Source: ZC4RG29 sp035304385 (lineage in GTDB: Bacteria > Bacteroidota > Bacteroidia > Cytophagales > Cyclobacteriaceae). Taken from it: a DNA stretch of 64,000 bases. The DNA lies in NCBI GenBank assembly GCA_035304385.1, contig DATGQD010000062.1:1-64000 (forward strand), given 5' to 3'. Positions 33,162-42,298 of this stretch are shown one piece after another; position 1 is the stretch's first letter, and each line of letters starts with the position of its first letter. A program made the translations under genes and the position numbers. The notes below the pieces were generated by a model. The model saw only the letters and a list, made by a program, of their open reading frames with translations. It was not told where the DNA came from and did not search any database.

Positions 33162-36143
33162 ATGAAGAAAACTCTTTGCCTGCTTCTGTTCTTCCTTTCG
33201 TTCATCGCAGGGTTTGCTCAAACCGTTCTTGAGAACAACCCGATCTGGATTTCCTGGTACCAGATCAACACGCCGCACTTCAGGATACTTTATCCCAAGG
33301 GTTTCGAAGTGCAGGCACAACGCATCGCCGCAACGATGGAGCGCATGTACCGTGCTGAAACGCGGTCGCTCTCAGGTCGACCCATCAAGACGTCGATCAT
33401 TATGCAAAACAGGGCGGCACAGTCGAACGCCTTCGTCTCCGTTCTCCCGCGCCGTGCTGAATTCTTTACCATGCCGTCGCAGAATTACAACTTCATCGGC
33501 AACAACGAATGGTTCGACCTCATCGCCGCGCACGAGTTGCGTCACATCCTCCAATTCGCGCATGCCAACCGCGGCATGACGCGCATCCTCTACTATCTCG
33601 CTGGAAACTACGGGCTGGCCGCCGCCGCTGCAGCCGCTGTACCCCAATGGTTCTGGGAGGGCGATGCCGTCGCCACCGAGACCGCGCTCACCACTACAGG
33701 CCGTGGCAAGATCCCCAACTTCGGCCTCATCCTGCGCACCAACCTATTGGAAGGAAGGGAGTTCAACTATCACAAGCAATTGCTCGGATCCTACAAGCAT
33801 CTCACCCCTGATGAATATGCACTCGGCTATCACTTTGTGAGCTATCTCCGATGGAAAACGGGCGACCCGCTCGTGTGGGATCGCATCACTGCCGATGCAT
33901 GGAAATGGTCGCTCGTCCCGTTTACGTTCTCGAACGCCATACGCAAAGAGACCGGCATGCCGATTACGCGATTGTATCGCGAAATGGCGAAAGACCTGAA
34001 AACCTTATGGAACTTACCAGACACATTGAAGCAAACACCCGCGCGCCAGGTGAACCCACGCAACACCACAGCGTATACCGACTACCTGTATCCCCAGGTG
34101 TTGCGCGATGGTTCTGTCATCACGATGAAGAGCGGCATTGGCGACATCGATCAGGTTACGCTGATCTCCCCCGACGGAGAGAAAAAATTGGCCGTCACCG
34201 GCTTGCAGTTTGAAACCGGGTTTCTCTCCGCGGGTGGCGACCGCGTGGTCTGGAATGAATTCCGCTTTCATCCGCGATGGCGGAGAACGACTTCTGTTGT
34301 AATCGTTGCATACGATAAAAAGACCGGACGTATGTGGGATGTCACCGGCCCCCGGGCCCGCCACGCCGGAGCGGCACTTTCTCCTGACGGCACCAAAGTA
34401 GTGGCACTCCTTTCCGACTACAACTATCGCCACAACCTCGCCGTAATCGATATGGAAACCGGTGCCCGCCTGCACACCTTCGACAATCCGGACAATGCAC
34501 TGTACTCCATGTTTCGCTGGTCCGAAAACGGCGCACTGATCGTATCATTAAAGACAACGGAAGAAGGAAAATCGGTCGTTACCATCGACCCTGAAAGCGG
34601 CGATGAGAAAGAAATCCTTCCGCCGACCAACCGGAACATTGGCTACCCATTACTTACGGAACGTTACCTGCTCTACAACGCACCGGCCGACGGTATTGAC
34701 GAGATAGAAGTGCGCGACCTGCAAACGGGTGTTGCGCGTCGACTTACACGAAGCCGTTATGGCAGTTATAACCCCGAGTTATCGTCGGACGGCACACAGC
34801 TCTACTTCAACCGGCAGGGAAGGGACGGAATGGATGTGGTGTCAATGCCTTTTGATCCTGAGGGCGGTGTGTTGGTCGACACTGCGGACGATCGTCTCGA
34901 CCCACTCGCCGCCACGCTCGTTGCCCAGGAGTCGGCCTTCCTTGCCGACGCGGATACCGTCGAAGGTCAAACATATCCAGCCCAACCCTACTCCAGATGG
35001 TCTGGGATTTTTAACCCGTATACCTGGGGTCCTTATATTGATAATAGCTTTGGGCAAGTCGACCTCGGCTTTACCTCGCGGGATGTCCTGAGTACGATGC
35101 AGTTTTCTGCCGGATACCGATATGATATCAGCGAGCGTACAGGTGAAGTGCATGCGGGTATGAGCTTCCAGGGATGGTACCCCATTATCAGTTTCGCCGT
35201 CCGGCATGGACAGCGTGAAGACGAGTCGACCATTGCGCTGAGCGCTGACGACCGCCGGCGGGTGGCGTTTGCCTGGGAAGAGACCGGCATTAGCGGCGGC
35301 ATATCCGTTCCCCTGTCACTCACCCGGTCGAAGTACCTGACGAATCTCAATATCTCGAACAGCGTAGGACTGACCATGACGAAGGACTTCGGAAGTACCG
35401 TCACTACCGGCACAGGAACCGTTATCCAGGGTGACGACCGGTACATTCCAGCCAACGACACACTGTTTTTTCTCTATCGCGACATCACGGATTACGGTCG
35501 CCTGATCTTTAACAACTTTTCGGTCAGTTATTCTCATTTGTTGCGGCAAAGTCGCCGCGATTTCAACCCGAAGTTCGGGCAATTTCTTGGATTCGACAGT
35601 TACAGTACACCATTCGGTGGCGACTACCAGGGCTGGCAATGGACGGCGACGGGCACGTTCTTTTTTCCTGGACTGCTTAAACATCATTCGCTGTATTTGG
35701 CCGGCGGGTACCAGCAGGCGATGGAACGTTCGGAACTCGATGTCTACGCCTTTCGCAATCGCCTTTTTAAACCGCGTGGGTATAGCTATCCACAGAACAC
35801 CCAGTTTTTCAGCATCTCGGGCAACTATGCGCTGCCGTTATGGTATCCCGATATTGCAGTTGGTCCGCTCCTCAATATCCAGCGGGTGAGATTGAATCTC
35901 TTCTTCGACTACGGGGAGGGTGAAGGGCAGGACTATTATTACAATTTCGAAAGCGGGAACGTGTACACAATCGATACGGGTACTACCTACAAAAGCGCCG
36001 GCGCCGAACTTATGTTTGACGTAAATTTTTTCCGTACCCAGCCCCAGTTCGAGATCGGCATCAGGGCGGTAAAGAGGGAAAGCAACCGGTTTAGCGCGGG
36101 TGGCTGGCAGTATGAGCTTTTGATTGGAAATATTCCCCTGTAG
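33162..36143 (+). CDS. Metalloprotease-like / beta-propeller / outer-membrane barrel protein
   Basis: 993 residues with signal peptide (ends AGFAQT). The N-terminal third (~25-230) looks like a gluzincin of the peptidase-MA type: HELRH at 124-128 supplies two zinc ligands and the catalytic Glu, and WFWEGDAVATE offers the third ligand Glu166. Residues ~290-600 hold TolB-like propeller repeats (LSPDGTKVVALLSDYNY, LSSDGTQLYFNRQGRDGMD). From ~620 the chain is an outer-membrane barrel (SYSHLLRQSRRDFNPKFGQF) with aromatic-rich strands. The protease, propeller and barrel would thus sit in one polypeptide in the outer membrane, with the protease in the periplasm. The substrate is unknown. Confidence 0.85.
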   Translation: MKKTLCLLLFFLSFIAGFAQTVLENNPIWISWYQINTPHFRILYPKGFEVQAQRIAATMERMYRAETRSLSGRPIKTSIIMQNRAAQSNAFVSVLPRRAEFFTMPSQNYNFIGNNEWFDLIAAHELRHILQFAHANRGMTRILYYLAGNYGLAAAAAAAVPQWFWEGDAVATETALTTTGRGKIPNFGLILRTNLLEGREFNYHKQLLGSYKHLTPDEYALGYHFVSYLRWKTGDPLVWDRITADAWKWSLVPFTFSNAIRKETGMPITRLYREMAKDLKTLWNLPDTLKQTPARQVNPRNTTAYTDYLYPQVLRDGSVITMKSGIGDIDQVTLISPDGEKKLAVTGLQFETGFLSAGGDRVVWNEFRFHPRWRRTTSVVIVAYDKKTGRMWDVTGPRARHAGAALSPDGTKVVALLSDYNYRHNLAVIDMETGARLHTFDNPDNALYSMFRWSENGALIVSLKTTEEGKSVVTIDPESGDEKEILPPTNRNIGYPLLTERYLLYNAPADGIDEIEVRDLQTGVARRLTRSRYGSYNPELSSDGTQLYFNRQGRDGMDVVSMPFDPEGGVLVDTADDRLDPLAATLVAQESAFLADADTVEGQTYPAQPYSRWSGIFNPYTWGPYIDNSFGQVDLGFTSRDVLSTMQFSAGYRYDISERTGEVHAGMSFQGWYPIISFAVRHGQREDESTIALSADDRRRVAFAWEETGISGGISVPLSLTRSKYLTNLNISNSVGLTMTKDFGSTVTTGTGTVIQGDDRYIPANDTLFFLYRDITDYGRLIFNNFSVSYSHLLRQSRRDFNPKFGQFLGFDSYSTPFGGDYQGWQWTATGTFFFPGLLKHHSLYLAGGYQQAMERSELDVYAFRNRLFKPRGYSYPQNTQFFSISGNYALPLWYPDIAVGPLLNIQRVRLNLFFDYGEGEGQDYYYNFESGNVYTIDTGTTYKSAGAELMFDVNFFRTQPQFEIGIRAVKRESNRFSAGGWQYELLIGNIPL

Positions 36144-36153
36144 GTTGCGTCCG

Positions 36154-36185
36154 CTTGAATATCGACCTATTTCACCCTATTTTTG
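36154..36185 (+). promoter_or_regulatory. Candidate promoter of pdhC
   Basis: CTTG at 36154-36157, a 20-nt spacer and TATTTTTG at 36178-36185. The -7 element is a full consensus match. The predicted leader is ~40 nt before ATG 36231. Confidence 0.5.
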
Positions 36186-36230
36186 GCGATGTTTACTTAA
36201 TTCCAGTCTTTACATACCAGCTCAATATCA

Positions 36231-37868
36231 ATGGCAGAAATCGTCAGGATGCCCAAGATGAGTGACACCATGGAGGAAGGTGTCATCGCGAAGTGGCATA
36301 AAAAGGTAGGTGACCAGGTGAAATCCGGTGAGCTCATGGCCGAGATCGAAACGGACAAAGCCACAATGGATTACGAGTCGTATAACGATGGCACCATATT
36401 GTACCTCGGCGCCAAGGAAGGTGAGGCCGTAAAGGTAAACGACGTCCTGGCCGTGGTGGGTAAGAAGGGTGAGGACTACAAGGCGCTATTGGAAAGCGCG
36501 GGCACCTCTGGCGACGACGGCGGTAAGGCGGCCGACAAACCAAAAGACGAGGTAGCGGACGCCGCAGCCGAAAAGAAATCGGAGAGGGCAATCGATACTT
36601 CTAACATAAAGGCCGAGATCGTACTGATGCCCAAGATGAGCGACACCATGGATGAAGGTGTGATCGCCGCGTGGCATAAGAAGGTGGGTGAAACGGTGAA
36701 GTCGGGCGAGCTACTCGCCGAGGTAGAAACCGATAAGGCTACCATGGACTACGAATCGTACTCCGAGGGCACGTTACTCTACCAGGGTGCGGAAGCCGGC
36801 CAGGCTGTACCCGTCAACGGTGTCCTGGCCATCATCGGTGAGAAGGATGCCGATTGGCAGACGCTGCTGAAGGCGCATCAGCAAAAGGCCGATGGCAAGT
36901 CAGACGAAAAAGCCGAGCCCGCAAAGGCGGAAGCTAAAGCACCGGAGCAGGAGCAAAAAGCCGCACCGGCCGAAAGCGCGGACGAGTCTGAAGGGGATCG
37001 GGTGAAAGCGTCACCGCTGGCGCGCAGCATGGCACGGGAAAGGGGCATCGACCTGTCGCGTGTCAAAGGCACCGGAGACCAGGGCCGCATTATCAAAAGA
37101 GACATCGAGAACTACAAGCCGGAAGCGGAACCCGCATCGGCTGCCAAGGCAGGTGCGCCCGTAGTATTGCCCACCGTAGTGGGAGAGGAGCGTTCGGAAG
37201 AAGTCGCCGTATCGCAAATGCGGAAGACCATTGCGCGCAGGCTCTCGGAAAGCAAGTTCAGCGCGCCGCACTTCTACCTTACCATGGAGATCAACATGGA
37301 CAAGGTGGTACAGGCGAGGAAGAGTATGAACGAAGTGAGCCCGGTGAAGCTTTCGTTCAATGACATCGTAATAAAGGCTACCGCTGCGGCTATACGCCAG
37401 CACCCTGACGTCAACGTCTCCTGGCTGGGCGACAAGATCAGAAAGAATCAACACATTCATATCGGTGTGGCAGTGGCCGTGAAGGATGGACTTGTGGTGC
37501 CTGTCGTGCGCTTTGCCGACAGCAAATCGCTATCCCACATCGGCGCTGAAGTCAAGGACCTTGCACAGAAGGCACACGACAAAAAACTGCAGCCTTCCGA
37601 CTGGGAAGGAAGTACCTTTACGATCTCCAACCTCGGGATGTTTGGTATCGAAGAATTTACGGCGATCATCAATCCCCCCGACGCCTGTATCCTCGCGGTG
37701 GGCGGCATCAAGGAAACCGCCATCGTCAAGAATGGTGTTGTGGTTCCGGGCAATGTAATGAAGGTCACGCTCTCCTGCGATCACCGCGCCGTCGACGGCG
37801 CCACCGGCGCTGCCTTCCTGCAAACATTAAAGAAGCTGCTGGAAGACCCGGTGAGGATACTCATATGA
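36231..37868 (+). CDS. pdhC: Pyruvate dehydrogenase E2 (dihydrolipoamide acetyltransferase)
   Basis: 545 residues. Two lipoyl domains at the N-terminus carry ETDKATMDYES with lipoyl-Lys K43 and K169. Ala/Glu/Lys-rich linkers separate them from a peripheral-subunit-binding domain (~257-292; ASPLARSMARERGIDL, GTGDQGRIIKRDI). The catalytic acyltransferase domain (~320-545) ends with DHRAVDG, active-site His518. It transfers acetyl from lipoamide to CoA in the cytoplasmic PDH complex. The E1 and E3 genes are not adjacent. E2 of branched-chain or 2-oxoglutarate complexes is less likely given the two lipoyl domains and motif wording. Confidence 0.92.
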   Translation: MAEIVRMPKMSDTMEEGVIAKWHKKVGDQVKSGELMAEIETDKATMDYESYNDGTILYLGAKEGEAVKVNDVLAVVGKKGEDYKALLESAGTSGDDGGKAADKPKDEVADAAAEKKSERAIDTSNIKAEIVLMPKMSDTMDEGVIAAWHKKVGETVKSGELLAEVETDKATMDYESYSEGTLLYQGAEAGQAVPVNGVLAIIGEKDADWQTLLKAHQQKADGKSDEKAEPAKAEAKAPEQEQKAAPAESADESEGDRVKASPLARSMARERGIDLSRVKGTGDQGRIIKRDIENYKPEAEPASAAKAGAPVVLPTVVGEERSEEVAVSQMRKTIARRLSESKFSAPHFYLTMEINMDKVVQARKSMNEVSPVKLSFNDIVIKATAAAIRQHPDVNVSWLGDKIRKNQHIHIGVAVAVKDGLVVPVVRFADSKSLSHIGAEVKDLAQKAHDKKLQPSDWEGSTFTISNLGMFGIEEFTAIINPPDACILAVGGIKETAIVKNGVVVPGNVMKVTLSCDHRAVDGATGAAFLQTLKKLLEDPVRILI

Positions 37869-37870
37869 AA

Positions 37871-37967
37871 GGGTTGAAGAGTTGAAGAGTTGAAGAGTTG
37901 AATAATTGAAGAGTTGAAGAGTTGAATAATTGAAGGGTTGGAGAATTGAAGCGTTAAATAATTGAAG
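37871..37967. repeat. Tandem GTTGAAGA / TTGAATAA repeat running into the hslV start
   Basis: About ten degenerate 9-10-bp units (GAGTTGAAGA, GTTGAATAATTGAA) fill the whole pdhC-hslV spacer. The last unit, AATAATTGAAG, supplies the TTG start and the second codon (AAG) of hslV. No terminator or consensus promoter is seen in it. Confidence 0.8.
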
Positions 37968-38495
37968 ATCCATTCCACAACGATATTAGCCGTCCTCCAC
38001 GATGGACACGTAGCCATTGGCGGGGATGGTCAGGCGACGATGGGCAACTATGTTGCGAAGAGCAATGTGCGGAAGATTCGTAAGCTTCAGGATGGAAAAA
38101 TTCTTGTTGGATTTGCGGGGTCAACGGCGGATGCGTTCACGTTGCTGGAACGCTTCGATGAAAAACTCAACAGCTATGGTGGCAATATGAAGCGCGCTGC
38201 GATTGAGTTGGCGAAGGACTGGAGAATGGATCGTTTTCTCAGACGGCTCGAGGCAATGCTCATAACGGCATCACAAACCGAGTTGTTGGTGATCTCCGGT
38301 ACCGGCGACGTCCTTGAACCCGACAACCAGGTTGCGGCCATTGGCTCTGGCGCCATGTATGCGCAGGCCGCCGCGGTTGCCCTAAAGAAACATGCGCCTT
38401 CATTATCGGCTGAGGCCATCGTTACCGAAAGCCTCCACATCGCTGCAGACATCTGCATCTATACGAATCACAACCTGGTAATCGAAACCCTGTAA
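37962..38495 (+). CDS. hslV: ATP-dependent protease subunit HslV
   Basis: 177 residues. HslV forms the two-ring proteolytic core of the HslUV protease. The catalytic threonine is Thr6 in HSTTILAV, exposed after removal of a five-residue propeptide; GGDGQATMGN and GSGAMYAQAAA are family motifs. The start is TTG 37962, the only one that gives the family N-terminus. It lies inside a tandem repeat. No hslU (ATPase partner) is next to it, so that gene must be elsewhere. Confidence 0.92.
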   Translation: MKIHSTTILAVLHDGHVAIGGDGQATMGNYVAKSNVRKIRKLQDGKILVGFAGSTADAFTLLERFDEKLNSYGGNMKRAAIELAKDWRMDRFLRRLEAMLITASQTELLVISGTGDVLEPDNQVAAIGSGAMYAQAAAVALKKHAPSLSAEAIVTESLHIAADICIYTNHNLVIETL

Positions 38496-38537
38496 AAAGC
38501 CTTCCCAAAGAGGGAATTTAATCCAGGATTGCACACC

Positions 38538-38566
38538 GCCTCCCGGCTTGAAACGGGGGCTTTTCA
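38538..38566 (+). terminator. Weak hairpin plus T-run after hslV
   Basis: GCCTCCCG and CGGGGGC around a ~8-nt loop, with an imperfect pairing, followed by TTTTC. It may end hslV transcripts. The rest of the 178-bp spacer to the next gene is AT-rich. Confidence 0.35.
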
Positions 38567-38673
38567 CCTTTTATACTTTTTCCCGGTTACTTTTTATTTT
38601 CGCCGCGTTATACGGTTGCCCGGCGAAAAGTTTTTATATTATAATGCGTTAAATACATACAACCCGTTAAGCC

Positions 38674-39855
38674 GTGATTAACTACTACGCCATACTCGAT
38701 ATCGATCGGAATGCCAGTTCCACCGAGATCAGGGCGGCATACAAGCGGCAGGCCATGCTGTACCATCCCGACAGGAATGCGGGAGATAAGGAGGCGGAGG
38801 AGAAGTTCAAAATGGTGAACGAGGCCTATCATGTCCTGTCAGATCCTATAAAGAAGGCGAAATACGATTCCTGGCTGGATCCCGACACGCTGGATGAGTT
38901 CTCTTACGAATACTGGCGTGAGGTACGAAAGCGCCGCTACTATGCATACCGTCGCGCACAGACGTCGACGTACCGCATCGACAGAAACTACTATCGCGTT
39001 CAGGCGCTGGCCTTTCTCGTTTTCCTGATGCTGTCCGGATTGTGCTTCGCTATGGTGCACACCGTCAATTACATAATCGACTTGCGCCAGGCCGAACAAT
39101 GGCGCGAAAACAGCCGGCAATTAGAGCGGGTGAACGCGCTGTTTGACGCGGGACAATTCAACGAAGCGTTTACCGTAATCAAAGGACTCAAAAAAGAGGA
39201 GCCTTTTGAGTTCCGCTTCACATTTGCGCAGGATAGCCTGCTGTCGGAATTGCGGAAAAAGGCTGACCATGAATTCAATAACAAGAATTTCGAGCGTGCC
39301 GCGCACTATTATACCATCCTCGGCAATGAGGAGAGCCCGGTACGAATGGAAACGCTGCAGAAGATCGCGAGCTGTCAGTATTACCTCGGGCATTATGGCG
39401 AATCGTTGAATCCGTTGAAGCAACTCCTCAACCAGCAGCCCTGGAACCTCGATCTCGTGTACCAGATTGCTATGATCAACCTGGAAAACCTTGACAATAA
39501 GGAGGAGGCGTTGCACTACCTGACGATGGGCAAGAAACTGTTCAAGCAGAATCTTACGGATGTGTACGGGTCTGCGTTCGAGGTCGTGATGGACCCGAAG
39601 GATGTTCCGGATATTTACTACTTCATTTTCATTGCCCGGGCAAAGGCGAACATTGGCCTTCAGCATTATGCTGAAGCGATAACCGACTGCAACTGGGCGA
39701 TAACGCTGCGCGGCGCCAACCCTGAACCCTACCACCTGCGGGCGATGTCCAAATTCAGAAGTTCCCGGTATCGGAGCGGTTGCGAAGACCTGTCGAAGGC
39801 TGCCGCACGGGGCAAAGACATTACAGCCGATCGGGCTCGGTATTGCCGGTATTAG
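38674..39855 (+). CDS. Membrane-anchored DnaJ-domain / TPR protein
   Basis: 393 residues. An N-terminal J domain (1-66) contains HPD at 31-33, which should stimulate a DnaK partner. There is no Gly/Phe or zinc region. One membrane helix at ~111-134 is followed by TPR-type helices (QLERVNALFDAGQFNEAF, NKNFERAAHYYTILGNEE, LQHYAEAITDCNWAI). By the basic region before the helix, the J domain is cytoplasmic and the TPR part periplasmic (inference). The start is GTG, as INYYAILDIDRNAS is the normal J-domain opening. It is not the general DnaJ chaperone. Confidence 0.85.
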   Translation: MINYYAILDIDRNASSTEIRAAYKRQAMLYHPDRNAGDKEAEEKFKMVNEAYHVLSDPIKKAKYDSWLDPDTLDEFSYEYWREVRKRRYYAYRRAQTSTYRIDRNYYRVQALAFLVFLMLSGLCFAMVHTVNYIIDLRQAEQWRENSRQLERVNALFDAGQFNEAFTVIKGLKKEEPFEFRFTFAQDSLLSELRKKADHEFNNKNFERAAHYYTILGNEESPVRMETLQKIASCQYYLGHYGESLNPLKQLLNQQPWNLDLVYQIAMINLENLDNKEEALHYLTMGKKLFKQNLTDVYGSAFEVVMDPKDVPDIYYFIFIARAKANIGLQHYAEAITDCNWAITLRGANPEPYHLRAMSKFRSSRYRSGCEDLSKAAARGKDITADRARYCRY

Positions 39856-39985
39856 TCACCATTTCCGGTAAAGTTATCGATACCACGCACGAGATACAGA
39901 AGGAACCGGTTTCGGGCCGGAAATGGTGTGGAGTTTTTGCGGCGATTCCCTATTTTTATTGAAAAGGCCAGGTTTGAACCCTGAG

Positions 39986-40426
39986 ATGATGGCAACAGAG
40001 CTTAGCAAAGACCAGCTTGAATCCGTTCGCGAAAGCTATTTCAACATACTTGCCCTTTTCCTGGAGCAGGATCAGATCGAAAGCCGCTACATTCGCTGCC
40101 TGCTGAAATGGGGCGTACAGCTGCGAATCAACCCCGATGACCTGAGCCGGTCGTCCAAAGACATTTCTACTATCTCTTTTTCTCTCGACAAGGTCGACAA
40201 ACTGGAAGCCGTGTACCACCTCGTACATATGATCTACTTAGACCGTGTGGTGGAGGACGTAGAATTGGAGGTGGCGACCATCTATGCAAACAGACTCGGC
40301 TTCCAACCTTCTGTGGTCAGTGAATTGTTCACCGCAATAGTCACATCCGACCCCAATAATGCCGGCGAACGGGACGTCCGGAAGGAGGTAATTGAGTTTC
40401 TCAAGCTCCACAAAGACAAGATTTGA
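39986..40426 (+). CDS. TerB-like helical protein
   Basis: About 146 residues, all helical by composition, with no signal or membrane segment. The wording VYHLVHMIYLDRVVEDVELEVATIYANRLGF resembles the TerB family (tellurite-resistance B-like), whose acidic helices bind metal ions. Tandem ATG codons at 39986 and 39989; the frame is open to 39923 but that part is not protein-like. It is preceded by a 130-bp spacer, so operon membership with the DnaJ-TPR gene is unclear. Confidence 0.65.
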   Translation: MMATELSKDQLESVRESYFNILALFLEQDQIESRYIRCLLKWGVQLRINPDDLSRSSKDISTISFSLDKVDKLEAVYHLVHMIYLDRVVEDVELEVATIYANRLGFQPSVVSELFTAIVTSDPNNAGERDVRKEVIEFLKLHKDKI

Positions 40427-40699
40427 GGAGAAAAAACCGCGTTTGAATGTAAGGATTACCGGGTCACCCATCGTATTTCCCCGACTTCCTGCGGCTAAAT
40501 CAGAACAACCCATTTCAAAAGTGTCGACCAACGGCGGATGATGCCGGTCAATGGCATCCGACGGGCCGCACCTGTGTTCAGGTTCCGAAACGTATTAAAG
40601 AGCCTACCGATGTAGGGTCTTTGCACTAAACGATTTATTTAGTTCCCACGCAATGCCGAAGTTCGTATCGTACTTCAACTAGTGCGATGGACTACAGCG

Positions 40700-40860
40700 T
40701 AAGAGCAAGAATCATCGCGGCCGGATTTCGGCGAGTGGTCGGAGTGGTAAAAATTTTCCCTGGGGAACTCACTGACGCCGCAAGGCTCATGAAGACGAAC
40801 CCCGTAACAAGGCATTCCAGGGAAGATAACATCCTTAAGACCATTTTTTTAGCTTGCTGA
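40700..40860 (+). ncRNA. Probable structured RNA, 6S-RNA-like (6S-Flavo type)
   Basis: The 40427-40954 spacer holds no convincing gene but a strongly structured core. TTCCCTGG (40756-40763) pairs exactly with CCAGGGAA (40817-40824). Between them lie GGGG/CCCC candidates for internal pairing and a hairpin GCC-GCAA-GGC (40777-40786) with a GNRA tetraloop. A run of seven T follows at 40844. The large open region in a closing stem and the wording GGGGAACTCACTGA remind me of the 6S RNA of Bacteroidota, which would mimic an open promoter and bind RNA polymerase. The exact ends are uncertain. Confidence 0.5.
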
Positions 40861-40889
40861 AATCGGGTTTAATTTAGTTTCATTTTTTG

Positions 40890-40920
40890 ACGGCCTCTAT
40901 ACGAGGCCGTTTGCTTTTAT
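40890..40920 (+). terminator. Rho-independent terminator hairpin
   Basis: ACGGCCTC (40890-40897), a 5-nt loop, GAGGCCGT (40903-40910), then TTGCTTTTA. A perfect 8-bp stem lying between the 6S-like RNA and the aminotransferase gene; it also has a T-run on the other side (CATTTTTTG precedes it). Confidence 0.6.
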
Positions 40921-40954
40921 AGGCTGTCTTCATAGATTTCGGAAAAACCACGCC

Positions 40955-42142
40955 TTGGATTTCAGCCGAGAAACCTTTCTCACACACCTGGCCCAAACCA
41001 CGCCTTCGCCTTTCATGCTGCCCATCGAGCGCGCGGAAGGATCGTATCTGTACACGCCGGATGGGCGTCGGTATCTCGACCTGATTTCCGGTGTTGGCGT
41101 CAGTCATATCGGGCACCGCCATCCTAAAGTGATCCAGGCCATCCGTGACCAGCTCGACCGCCACCTGCACGTTATGGTATACGGCGAATACATTCAGTCG
41201 CCCTCCAACCTGCTCGCGAAAAAGCTCGCCGGCCTGTTACCGCCAAACCTTAACTGTTGCTATTTCACGAACTCAGGTACAGAAGCAAACGAGGGCGCCC
41301 TGAAACTCGCAAAACGGTTCACCGGCCGCACGGAGATCGTCGCGTTTAGGAAGTCGTACCACGGCAGCACCCACGGCTCACTCAGTGTGACGGGCAACGA
41401 GACGAAGAAGAACGCCTTCCGGCCGCTGCTTCCCGGCGTAACGTTTATAGAATTCAATAATCCGGACGACCTGTCCCACATCACCGACCGCACCGCGTGT
41501 GTCATTATGGAAACCATCCAGGGCGACGCGGGCGTACGGATTCCCGACCGTTCCTTTATGGCGAAGCTAAGGAAGCGTTGTGACGAAACCGGCGCCTTGC
41601 TGATCCTCGACGAGATCCAGTGCGGCATGGGACGTACGGGGACGCTGTTTGCGTTTGAACAATTCGACATCGTGCCCGATATCCTCACCGTCGCCAAAGC
41701 CTTTGGTGGCGGGTTGCCATTGGGCGCATTTATTGCCGACAAAGAGATGATGGCGTGCCTTGCGCACGACCCGATGTTGGGTCATATCACCACCTTTGGG
41801 GGGAACCCGGTTTCGTGCGCGGCGTCTTTGGCTACCCTCGAAGTGATTATGGAGGAGCGGCTTTTAGATCAGGTCGAGCACAAGGGCAGCCGCTTTGAAG
41901 AACAGCTTCGCCATCCAGCTATTAAGGCCATGCGCCGTATCGGATTGATGATGGCGATCGACTTCGGAACGGCCGACGACGTTCAGCGTATCGTACAGGG
42001 TTTGCTGGAAAAAGGCATCATCACCTTTTGGTTCTTATCCCACCCCAACAGCTTCCGCATAGCGCCACCGTTGACGATATCGGAAGAGGAGATCGCGGAG
42101 GCGTGTGAGGCGATTGTAGCGGTGATCGGAAGAGAACGGTAG
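40955..42142 (+). CDS. Class III PLP-dependent aminotransferase (acetylornithine / 4-aminobutyrate type)
   Basis: 395 residues. Fold-type I, class III signatures: TNSGTEANEGALKLAKRFTG, SYHGSTHGSLSVTG, LLILDEIQCGMGRTG (PLP-contact Asp) and the Schiff-base Lys248 in TVAKAFGGGLPLGAF. Relatives convert acetylornithine, ornithine or gamma-amino acids with 2-oxoglutarate. The substrate cannot be fixed from the sequence, and no arg genes are nearby. The start is TTG 40955, giving the normal length. It may have its own promoter after the hairpin at 40890. Confidence 0.88.
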   Translation: MDFSRETFLTHLAQTTPSPFMLPIERAEGSYLYTPDGRRYLDLISGVGVSHIGHRHPKVIQAIRDQLDRHLHVMVYGEYIQSPSNLLAKKLAGLLPPNLNCCYFTNSGTEANEGALKLAKRFTGRTEIVAFRKSYHGSTHGSLSVTGNETKKNAFRPLLPGVTFIEFNNPDDLSHITDRTACVIMETIQGDAGVRIPDRSFMAKLRKRCDETGALLILDEIQCGMGRTGTLFAFEQFDIVPDILTVAKAFGGGLPLGAFIADKEMMACLAHDPMLGHITTFGGNPVSCAASLATLEVIMEERLLDQVEHKGSRFEEQLRHPAIKAMRRIGLMMAIDFGTADDVQRIVQGLLEKGIITFWFLSHPNSFRIAPPLTISEEEIAEACEAIVAVIGRER

Positions 42143-42298
42143 GGGGATTATCGATTGGCGATTATCGATTTTTGATTTGGGATTTGCAACCACGAAGAAG
42201 TTTATGGGGTGAGGCCGTAACTCCCTCTCTGAGGGCCAGCCCAATTCAGGGCCATCAAATCTCAAATCTAAAATCGATAATCACTAATCGAAAATCAC
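42143..42298. repeat. Palindromic AT-armed repeat of the 1-835 family
   Basis: The spacer between the convergent aminotransferase and gap genes has a left arm (GATTATCGATTGGCGATTAT) and a right arm (AAATCGATAATCACTAATCG) that are rough inverted copies. The core TGGGGTGAGGCCGTAA matches the core of the repeats at 1-835. It is a separate, shorter copy of the same family and could act as a transcription end for both genes. Confidence 0.65.

Noticed and set aside
40427..40954. tmRNA, RNase P RNA or SRP RNA
   Set aside because: None of the conserved ends or cores of these RNAs is present; only a 6S-like core fits.
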